Assembly (NCBI GenBank): GCA_035267185.1
Contig: DATFLY010000122.1
Span: 1 to 21,120, forward strand
DNA length: 21,120 nt
DNA from: JAUIBE01 sp035267185
Lineage (GTDB): Bacteria; Pseudomonadota; Gammaproteobacteria; Xanthomonadales; SZUA-36
Direction of reading: 5' to 3'
The position numbers and the translations under genes are program-made. Positions 14,295-21,120 of the stretch are shown in pieces (the first letter of the stretch is position 1; the number at the start of each line of letters is the position of its first letter). The notes below the pieces were generated by a model. The model was given only the letters and a program-made list of their open reading frames with translations. It was not told the origin of the DNA and ran no database searches.

Positions 14295-16289
14295 TTATTG
14301 CTGCCAGGGGGGCACTCCTTCGCGCGCGGTGTACACCATGAAAGCCACAGAGGGGCTCGAAAGATTATTCTCGTCGTTCAGAGCTTCAAGTGTTTTTGGA
14401 TCGTTCGGGAAACGTGTCACCAGATCGCGCAGCAAAGCGGCGTGAATCTCCGGATTGCGTGACACGCCGTCTTCCTCTCCATAATCGAAACCAAGTGCCT
14501 CAGCCAGCGCCGCAGGCGCACCTTCGTCTGAACGACCAATCAGGGCTCGCGCAGCGCTGATACGGACCGACTCATCATCGAATTCGAGCAGAGCCAGGAT
14601 CAGTGGAAGTGCTTCGGCCTGGTTACTGGTTGCGAGGGCATCAGCCAGCCGCCACCGGTACTGGGCTGTACGCCGAGTGCGCTCATCAGCACGAGCGCGA
14701 AAACGGTCACGTTCGGCAAGAGCAAAGCCGGCGACCATCCGGGCCATGCGCTGTGTGTCGGCGGGCACTCCTGCTGCTACCTTGGCGCTTTCCCAAAGCA
14801 GTGGTTTAAGGCGTTTGTACCAGGTGCCCGCAGTGTTGCGGCCAAAATCCCAGTCGCTTTTATAAGTCAGCGCGGCCAGTTCACGGAGCTGCGAGTGATC
14901 ACCGAGTTCGTATAAGCCAATTCGCATCCAGGCCAGCAGCCATTCGTTGGCATGCCCGGCCGCAACGCGCTCTGCCAGCACCTGGCGCGCCTGTTCACTT
15001 CGCGTGTCCACAAGGTCGCGGACCAGGTCCGGCCGATGGTCCGTGCGGTCCTCAGGCGGGATTCGGCGCTCGAGTTGCTCATTTGTCCACTCGAAGGCTT
15101 CCACGTCATCGATGTGCAGCAGGACACTGGCCGCAAGGTACTGAGGATCTTCCTGGACCCCCGCCGCCTGCGCATAATTGACTGATGAAGTTTGTGTCTG
15201 GTCCGTCCAGGGGGCAATGGACTTGGCTTTCTTCACAAAGCTGCCCAGTCCTCCACCCTTGCCCAGTTCCTTGCGCAACTTTTTGATTGCCCATTCGTCC
15301 TGGTAGGCTGCCGCCAGGGCGCGTGTGGCTATCGGGCGAAGTTCCTTGGGTTTGCCCCGTCGAGCAAGTTTTTTGAGAACAGGTTGGGTGCGGGAATCGG
15401 CAGCTGAGGCAAGTCCACGAATGACACCGGTTCCTGCAACCAGGTCGAGATTCTTTGACTCAGCCAGCCCGATAAGTTCATCGATGAAGGCATCGGACTG
15501 GGGGTCCGGTAGGTCTCCCGATCCGACTAGCCTGCCCAGCGCTCGAGCCGCGACCGCCTGGATGGCCGGAAAGGGCTGCATTTCCTTGTCCTTGCCAGCG
15601 AGCGCCGCGAGACTGATGCCAAAGTCCGGATAAGGCGCATCCCAGATTTCCGCAAAGAGACTGCCTGCGATTCCGGGTCCCAGTTGCAGGGCGCCATCGA
15701 TGCAGGCATCTGCCAACCAGTCGTCTCCGTAAGGTCCTGCAGAAATTGTGCTGAGTGATGTCAGACAGCCACGATAAAACTTCGCAGCAGGTTCGATGTA
15801 GCCGGCACGTCGGAGGTTGTCAGCCGCACTCAACCCGCGCACCCAGGGATCAAGCAACATGTTTCTCATGTCCTGGGCTTGCTGTTGCGCATTCTGAATC
15901 TGCTGTGCCGACGGACCTCCGCCCATGCCAAGCGCTCCACTCACCATGTTTGTGGGTGACATCGCTTGTTTCATCATGGCGCCAGGACTAAACATGCCGC
16001 CCAGGCTCCCCATCATCTGGCTGACCTGCTCCATTGGGTTGATCAGTGTCTGCTCGCGCAGGCTGGTTGTGATCTGCTCGATGGCCTGCTGCTCGAGTTC
16101 GTCGGTCAGGCAGTCCTGGCAGTCCTCAGTGAGGAAAGCGAGCAGTACGGTGTTGGGATGTTGGGCGAGTTGGCCGCTCGCGGCAATGCCCCAGGCTTGA
16201 GGTGCGTTTGCGCCGGCAATCTGGGGTGTGAGCGATGCGGCACATAGCAGTATCGAGGCGCTTAGTACGCTGTAGAGGGGTTTTTTCAT
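14295..16289 (-). CDS. Exported HEAT-like repeat protein
   Basis: A 664-aa exported protein with a signal peptide of about 28 residues (KKPLYSVLSASILLCAASLT and on to IAGANA). A CQDC pair (Cys57, Cys60) follows in the early mature part, then a Met/Gly/Gln-rich low-complexity segment (about 85-140) resembling linkers in neighbouring proteins. The remainder is all-helical with repeated alpha-alpha units typical of HEAT/PBS-lyase-like scaffolds, clearest in LPLILALLEFDDESVRISAARALIGR near the C-terminus and in AIQAVAARALGRLVG. Such repeats bind partner proteins. An in-frame GTG directly precedes the chosen ATG and could also start translation; no strong ribosome site is present for either. It is the only gene of the exported cluster on the minus strand and is divergent from the giant VWA protein, sharing about 170 bases of upstream DNA with it. 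Confidence 0.75.
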   Translation of the reverse strand: MKKPLYSVLSASILLCAASLTPQIAGANAPQAWGIAASGQLAQHPNTVLLAFLTEDCQDCLTDELEQQAIEQITTSLREQTLINPMEQVSQMMGSLGGMFSPGAMMKQAMSPTNMVSGALGMGGGPSAQQIQNAQQQAQDMRNMLLDPWVRGLSAADNLRRAGYIEPAAKFYRGCLTSLSTISAGPYGDDWLADACIDGALQLGPGIAGSLFAEIWDAPYPDFGISLAALAGKDKEMQPFPAIQAVAARALGRLVGSGDLPDPQSDAFIDELIGLAESKNLDLVAGTGVIRGLASAADSRTQPVLKKLARRGKPKELRPIATRALAAAYQDEWAIKKLRKELGKGGGLGSFVKKAKSIAPWTDQTQTSSVNYAQAAGVQEDPQYLAASVLLHIDDVEAFEWTNEQLERRIPPEDRTDHRPDLVRDLVDTRSEQARQVLAERVAAGHANEWLLAWMRIGLYELGDHSQLRELAALTYKSDWDFGRNTAGTWYKRLKPLLWESAKVAAGVPADTQRMARMVAGFALAERDRFRARADERTRRTAQYRWRLADALATSNQAEALPLILALLEFDDESVRISAARALIGRSDEGAPAALAEALGFDYGEEDGVSRNPEIHAALLRDLVTRFPNDPKTLEALNDENNLSSPSVAFMVYTAREGVPPWQQ

Positions 16290-16393
16290 CACCCAACAGA
16301 GCGTAATGGTTTGTTAGCCTCCTCGTCCAGTGCAGACGGGGATGAGCGATCGGGTTTGATCAATTCTCGACCAACCATGGTGGGTGATCCGGG

Positions 16394-16422
16394 CTGTCAA
16401 AGCGTATGCGTTGCGCTATGGT
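16394..16422 (+). promoter_or_regulatory. Weak promoter candidate for the giant exported gene
   Basis: CTGTCA (16394-16399) and TATGGT (16417-16422) each match four of six sigma-70 consensus bases with a 17-base spacer. Transcription would begin near 16429, which would exclude the ATG at 16418 as a start and favour the GTG at 16460. Confidence 0.25.
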
Positions 16423-16459
16423 AAATGGGAAGTGTTGCCAAGAGGGAGTCGCCTGCACA

Positions 16460-19400
16460 GTGTGCCACAACAAATTTTTTCCAATCATCAAGCCATCGAA
16501 AATTCATAGTCTGATTCTGCTTGTCGCTCTGGTCAGCCACGTTGCCTGTGCACAGGAGCTTGTCTATGAGTCCGAGCCAAACGACACACCGGAAAACTTC
16601 AACCCCATAAACGGTGAAGTCAATATCGCAGGGTCAATGACCGGCATGGACCAGGATGGTTTCTTGTGGACTGTTTCAGATGCAGATGCTGAAAAACGCT
16701 GGACCATCCGGCTGGACGGGATTCCAGGTGCACTGACGATCATCGGAGTGTTCCGCCTGGAGTATGCCGAAAACGGCGTTGATGTCACGGGTAAGGAAAA
16801 GCTCTTTGGTATGGGCACGCGGGACGGGGCGCAACCGGTGTTCGAGCGCGACCTGTTGTTTGAACCAGGAGACTACGTAATTGGCTTTGCCTATGGCGGC
16901 GGTAGCGGGCCATCCTTCCGCCCACCTGCGGCCAGCATCGATTTCGGTGAAGAAACAGACAGCGGCATGGAAAACGCGGCGGCGGAGCCGGGTGGTTATC
17001 GAGGCGAGATTCGCACAAGCAGCAATTTGAATGTCCGGACCCTGGATGACCCGCCTGCTGACAAGTCCAATGCTCAGGCACTTCGCCCGGGAACGCTGCT
17101 CCCGTCTTTTGTAGCGTCAGAAACCAGTTGGTATCGCCTCGAACTCAATGAGGAACAGGCAACCGGCCTGTGGGAAATTCGTGGTCAATTACCTGTTGGA
17201 CAAAATGCCGATGTGTTCCTGCGAGATGCGGAGGGAGCAGAGGTTCTGGAAACGAGGGTCGACAATTTCGGACGCTTCGTCTTTACCGACCTGGGGCTGG
17301 CTGCCGGTGCTCATTTCATTGAAATCCAGGGCAAACAGGCAAACATGATTCGGGTTGTTGAAAATGTGATGATCGGACAGCGCGTTGAGGGGGGTGAAGT
17401 TGAAGCCAACGACAACTGGCAAATGGCCAACCGTGTGGATCTGTCGACACCCATCAGCGGGCGCATGGGGGTACGGAACGATTCCGATTACTTTCGCTTT
17501 CATATTGATGAGGCGACTGCCGATCAGTTGCTGAATCTGACTATGAGCACCGCTGCAGATCAGTCCCTCACGTTCGCCCTGTTGGATTCCCAGGGAAAAG
17601 CCGTTCAATCACGGGCCGGTTCCGGCAACGTTACGCTTCCAAAGCTTTTACTGGCGCCGGGGGAGTGGGGCTTGCTCATCAATCGGGGACAGGAAGGAGC
17701 AGAGTACAGTATCGAAATGACCGCCCATGGCGAAATCGCTGAAGGAGCGGAATTCGAGCCAAATGACAAGGTGGAACAGGCCGTAACGGTTCCTTCACGT
17801 AACCGAATCAAGGGTCGCTTCGATACGACCAAAGACACCGACTACTACCGCTTCGTCGTTACTGACGAAGCACAACTCTGGCGCTTCCAGGCCATTGGTG
17901 ACGGCCTGCAGTCAATCGCGTACTACGATGGTGCAGGACGGCACGGCCAGGAGTTCAGGGAGAGCGCTAGTCGTCTTCGGCTTGAAAACGTGTTCCTGAT
18001 GCCCGGGCAGCACTTCATCAGATTGACTGGAGAGCCCGGAAGTGATTACACCTTGCTGGCCCGGCCTCTGGGGCCTCCTGACCCTGATGGTGAAATGGAA
18101 CCCAACGATGGGCCAGATCGCGCACAACGCCTGGATTTTGGACAGCGCCGCAACGGCATGATGTCAAGCATCCGGGATTTCGATTTTTACCGCTTCACGC
18201 TTTATGACTGGGAGCGATTCCGCCTCACCATCGAGCCGCCTGCGGATGGATCTCTCCAGCTACATCACTACTGGGAGTATCCGAATTATTTCAGCCGGCC
18301 GACCAGCGGGGTAGGAGAGTCCCTCGTGATCGAAGGCTTGTTTCCGCCGGGGGAGCACCTGCTGAGCCTGACTCCGAAGCAGGTCAGCGAAGCGGAGTAC
18401 TACGTTCAGCTCGAGCGTCTTGATCGTTTTGCCTGCCCAATCGATTGCGAGCCAAATCCCGACAAGGCATTCGCGAGCCCGGTGCCCCTTTCAATGGTGT
18501 TGGAAGGCAGCACCACTCATTGGAATGGAAATGACACCCATGATTTCTACGCACTGCCCGTGCTCGAGACGGAACAAGAGCTCGTCATCCAGCCAGAGGA
18601 AAAGTACACACTGGAGGTCACAGCTGCGAACGAAACTGAAAACCTGGTGGCCTGGGACGAGCAAGCCGGAGTGTACCGGGGCACCATTCCTGCTGATGTC
18701 ATGACCTACCTGGACATTTCCGGCGCCAACGAGCATTACCGGATGGTGCTTGAGTTCGCGCAGGGTCCAAACCCCGACCCGAACCTGCCACCACTTTCTG
18801 TCGATATAACACTGAACCTTGATGCCGAGCAGGTTCGGGCTTACCGGGAGTATGGACAGCGGGTTTCAGGAATCCTGGAATTACTCCACCAGGGTGCAGC
18901 ACCTGTTACGGTTGATCTTGACGCAGCGACCACGGATCGAAGGTGGACGGTTTCATTGGAGCATTCATCGGTCGAACTCCAGCCTGGTGAGACTATCAAG
19001 GTGCCGCTGGAAGTCCATGTGCCCATTGACGCCTGGGCCGGACGGGCTGTTCGTGTCAGCGTCAGTGCCACAAATCGTAATGGCATGGTGACTGCATTCA
19101 GTGATGTAGGAGTGGATCCCGATGCGCCTGCGGATTCTCCGGTTCGTACATTTACACTTCCCGCACCTTTGCTGGGTGGCTTCAATGCCGCTAGCCGGCG
19201 ATTTGGTGGCCGCTGGGTTGGTAACCATGATAGCCATGTCGGAAGAGGCTTTGAGCAGGTCATAGACGGCGTGTCCGTGAGTGGTAATGGCGTGCAGCTC
19301 CGTGGTGGACGAAAGGGTGATCCGGCCACACTGGACTACGAACTAGCTGGGGATGAAGCGATACCCATTCAGGGCTTTGTCATTAATTCGCTTGCCGGTC

Positions 19401-21120
19401 AGAAAAAACGAGCCTACTTGCGCATTGCCGATGTCGCAGTTTCTCTGGATGGCATTGAGTGGAGTCGGGTGTTGTTCGAACGACTGGAACCTGTCAACGG
19501 CGACCAGGCCTTTGTTCTGGAGGAACCTGTCCTGGCGCGATTTGTTCGACTGACCCCTGAGTTCAACTGGATTGGAAAGCCGGGGCAAGGGGAGCGCGTC
19601 GGAGAATTCAAGGCCATAGCTGCAAGCGAGTTTGAGCCCACTGATGAGGAAGGCTTCAACCTGGCAAATCGCGACCTGGGCGGCCATGTGGTCTGGGCTC
19701 GGCCACATATTGATGCCGGCTGGGGCAACGCCATTCTCAGAGAAGAAGGAGCAGACCCTGGTGTGCGTATAAAAGTCGGGGAATCCATCTCCTGGGTGCT
19801 TGGTTTTCACCATGATCGGGCAGCCCTGATTAATCGCCTGGAGTGGGTGCACAAACCGCCCGGGCACAAAAATGTGCGTTTCAAAGAGATTCAGGTCTCA
19901 GTCAGCATGGACTCGCCCCTGGGTCCGTGGAATACCATTGATGACTGGCCGCTGTCTGCGGATGGCGCTATGGACGTATTCGAGCCCGAATCACCTTTCT
20001 GGGCTCGCTACATCAAGTTCACCACCAACCCGGTTGAGGAGTGGCTGTCTCATGCTCTACCAACACCGCTGCGGGTCTGGGAGGTACCAAGTTCAGATGA
20101 ATACCGCTCCGTTTTGACGGAATGGGGTGAGTTGAGCCGGGAGGCATTCTGGGAATCCACGCAGCCTGTGGAACCGGAGCCCGCCTTTGTTCGTGCCGCC
20201 AACGATACTCGTGAGCGTGCCGCTTTGATCGAGACAGGTGAGGAAGCCTCTGGCGCTGTATTGCTCGCTGAGCACGAGCATTGGTATCGCCTGGAAGTTC
20301 CGGCAGGCCAGAATACTGTCACGGTCACAATGACGAGCACGCCAACTGTTCGCACAATTGTGGAAGCGCAAAGTGAAAGCGGAGAACCGGTGCGTTTTCG
20401 CGAGGTGAAAAACGAAAGCTCGCCCTCGAAACATATATTTGAAGCAACGGTCGAACCGGGCACAACTTTGTATCTGAACGTCAAAGAGCCGCCCCGTAAT
20501 ACCGTGTTTGCCTGGGATACCAGCCCCAGCGTGGCGCCTTTTGTTCCGATCATTTACCAGGCATTACTCGAATTTACCCGCCAGGCACGACCGGGTCTGG
20601 ATGCCGTGAACTTCATGCCCTTTGGTCATGGGCTGTTGTTGAAGGAATGGTTCAGTGAGCCGTTCGTGTTGCAAACGGTGGTTAATGAATATCCACGTCG
20701 GGAAAGCTCCAGTCTCGCCGAGACCACGCTGGCCAATAGCTCCCGGGTGCTGGCGCCACGACCAGGTTCCAAGGCTGTGTTGTTGATTACTGATGCCTTC
20801 ACGCCACGGTATCGCGGCGGTCTTTGGGATGCTCTGGAAATGGCACGCCCTCGCGTGTTCGGGCTCGGGGTAAACATCGTCGGCGCGGGTTCGGAAATGG
20901 CGATCAATGACGTTAACCATGCTTATGACCTGATGCAGGGTTGGTCTGCCGTCAACGGTGGTTTGTTCACCAGTTTACTGACTGCAGGCGAGCTTGAAGT
21001 GGCATTCGACCGCGCGCAGACGCTGCTGAACGAGCCCGCGCCGTACCGCCTGCGGGTTGATTCCGAGTTCCGCGAAGCGCCGGGGCCGGGCACGCTGGTT
21101 GTGGTGCCAGGCACTGACGG
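16460..21120 (+). CDS. Giant exported protein with PPC repeats, discoidin-like and VWA domains (C-terminus missing)
   Basis: At least 1553 codons are open to the right edge. The GTG start gives a good signal peptide (HSLILLVALVSHVACAQ); an in-frame ATG at 16418 would add 14 residues. From about 35 come bacterial pre-peptidase C-terminal (PPC)-like beta units marked by E-x-N-D and a later D-x-D-Y-x-R-F: E at 315, 433, 547 and 664, a period of 114-118 residues, plus a first copy near 39. An Ig-like stretch (about 775-890) precedes two discoidin-like modules (about 895-1055 and 1060-1210), each with the ARFVRLTP or ARYIKFTT edge strand. Another PPC-like unit leads to a VWA domain from about 1350, with DTSPS (DxSxS metal site) and LLITDAF. 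It is probably a surface or secreted adhesive or scaffold protein; its C-terminal anchor is outside the window. Confidence 0.8.
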   Translation, partial: MCHNKFFPIIKPSKIHSLILLVALVSHVACAQELVYESEPNDTPENFNPINGEVNIAGSMTGMDQDGFLWTVSDADAEKRWTIRLDGIPGALTIIGVFRLEYAENGVDVTGKEKLFGMGTRDGAQPVFERDLLFEPGDYVIGFAYGGGSGPSFRPPAASIDFGEETDSGMENAAAEPGGYRGEIRTSSNLNVRTLDDPPADKSNAQALRPGTLLPSFVASETSWYRLELNEEQATGLWEIRGQLPVGQNADVFLRDAEGAEVLETRVDNFGRFVFTDLGLAAGAHFIEIQGKQANMIRVVENVMIGQRVEGGEVEANDNWQMANRVDLSTPISGRMGVRNDSDYFRFHIDEATADQLLNLTMSTAADQSLTFALLDSQGKAVQSRAGSGNVTLPKLLLAPGEWGLLINRGQEGAEYSIEMTAHGEIAEGAEFEPNDKVEQAVTVPSRNRIKGRFDTTKDTDYYRFVVTDEAQLWRFQAIGDGLQSIAYYDGAGRHGQEFRESASRLRLENVFLMPGQHFIRLTGEPGSDYTLLARPLGPPDPDGEMEPNDGPDRAQRLDFGQRRNGMMSSIRDFDFYRFTLYDWERFRLTIEPPADGSLQLHHYWEYPNYFSRPTSGVGESLVIEGLFPPGEHLLSLTPKQVSEAEYYVQLERLDRFACPIDCEPNPDKAFASPVPLSMVLEGSTTHWNGNDTHDFYALPVLETEQELVIQPEEKYTLEVTAANETENLVAWDEQAGVYRGTIPADVMTYLDISGANEHYRMVLEFAQGPNPDPNLPPLSVDITLNLDAEQVRAYREYGQRVSGILELLHQGAAPVTVDLDAATTDRRWTVSLEHSSVELQPGETIKVPLEVHVPIDAWAGRAVRVSVSATNRNGMVTAFSDVGVDPDAPADSPVRTFTLPAPLLGGFNAASRRFGGRWVGNHDSHVGRGFEQVIDGVSVSGNGVQLRGGRKGDPATLDYELAGDEAIPIQGFVINSLAGQKKRAYLRIADVAVSLDGIEWSRVLFERLEPVNGDQAFVLEEPVLARFVRLTPEFNWIGKPGQGERVGEFKAIAASEFEPTDEEGFNLANRDLGGHVVWARPHIDAGWGNAILREEGADPGVRIKVGESISWVLGFHHDRAALINRLEWVHKPPGHKNVRFKEIQVSVSMDSPLGPWNTIDDWPLSADGAMDVFEPESPFWARYIKFTTNPVEEWLSHALPTPLRVWEVPSSDEYRSVLTEWGELSREAFWESTQPVEPEPAFVRAANDTRERAALIETGEEASGAVLLAEHEHWYRLEVPAGQNTVTVTMTSTPTVRTIVEAQSESGEPVRFREVKNESSPSKHIFEATVEPGTTLYLNVKEPPRNTVFAWDTSPSVAPFVPIIYQALLEFTRQARPGLDAVNFMPFGHGLLLKEWFSEPFVLQTVVNEYPRRESSSLAETTLANSSRVLAPRPGSKAVLLITDAFTPRYRGGLWDALEMARPRVFGLGVNIVGAGSEMAINDVNHAYDLMQGWSAVNGGLFTSLLTAGELEVAFDRAQTLLNEPAPYRLRVDSEFREAPGPGTLVVVPGTD

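Noticed and set aside
18841..19329. 162-codon minus-strand frame inside the giant gene
   Set aside because: Antisense to an unbroken frame with clear domain patterns; no ribosome site or family likeness.
1..21120. CRISPR array, tRNA, rRNA, prophage or integrase signals
   Set aside because: No regular spaced direct repeats, no cloverleaf with a CCA end, and no recombinase-like protein in any frame.

Overview
The window reads as a chromosomal segment of a Gram-negative bacterium, most likely a gammaproteobacterium. The support is an outer-membrane channel-type protein, a lipobox protein, Beta-class GST, pirin, a LysR regulator and polyphosphate kinase of proteobacterial type. I see no tRNA, rRNA, CRISPR array, integrase or insertion sequence. 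The species cannot be told from the sequence alone.

Region 1 (1-2482) is a small redox/stress module. A minus-strand run of pirin, Beta-class glutathione S-transferase and the start of a DoxX-like membrane protein (cut by the left edge) is transcribed divergently from a LysR-type regulator. The roughly 100 bp between them is AT-rich and holds a candidate operator. A short remnant of a VOC/PhnB-like gene lies antisense just behind lysR.

Region 2 (2723-6013) is a compact plus-strand run: a predicted outer-membrane beta-barrel of the phenol-degradation MetA-like type, an NmrA-like NAD(P)-binding protein carrying a lipoprotein signal, and a multi-spanning DUF6498-like membrane protein translationally coupled through a TTG/TGA overlap. 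A set of palindromic GTCATCCCGG-type repeats separates it from the convergent ppk1 gene (6177-8342).

Region 3 (8716-21120, running off the right edge) is the most interesting. Six consecutive genes all encode proteins with N-terminal export signals, and none is a well-known enzyme. In order they are: a small protein with a peptidoglycan-binding domain; an 858-aa HEMFH zinc-metallopeptidase-like protein with a Cys-rich tail; a DUF4412-like protein with a second, closely related copy of the same peptidoglycan-binding module; a Cys-rich protein with a phospholipase-A2-like CxxHDxC motif; a HEAT-like repeat protein on the opposite strand; and a giant protein (more than 1550 aa, incomplete) with tandem PPC-type repeats of about 117 aa, two discoidin-like modules and a VWA domain with an intact DxSxS motif. 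Shared modules, tight spacing and a common exported location suggest one envelope or extracellular system. Its function is not established by anything visible here.
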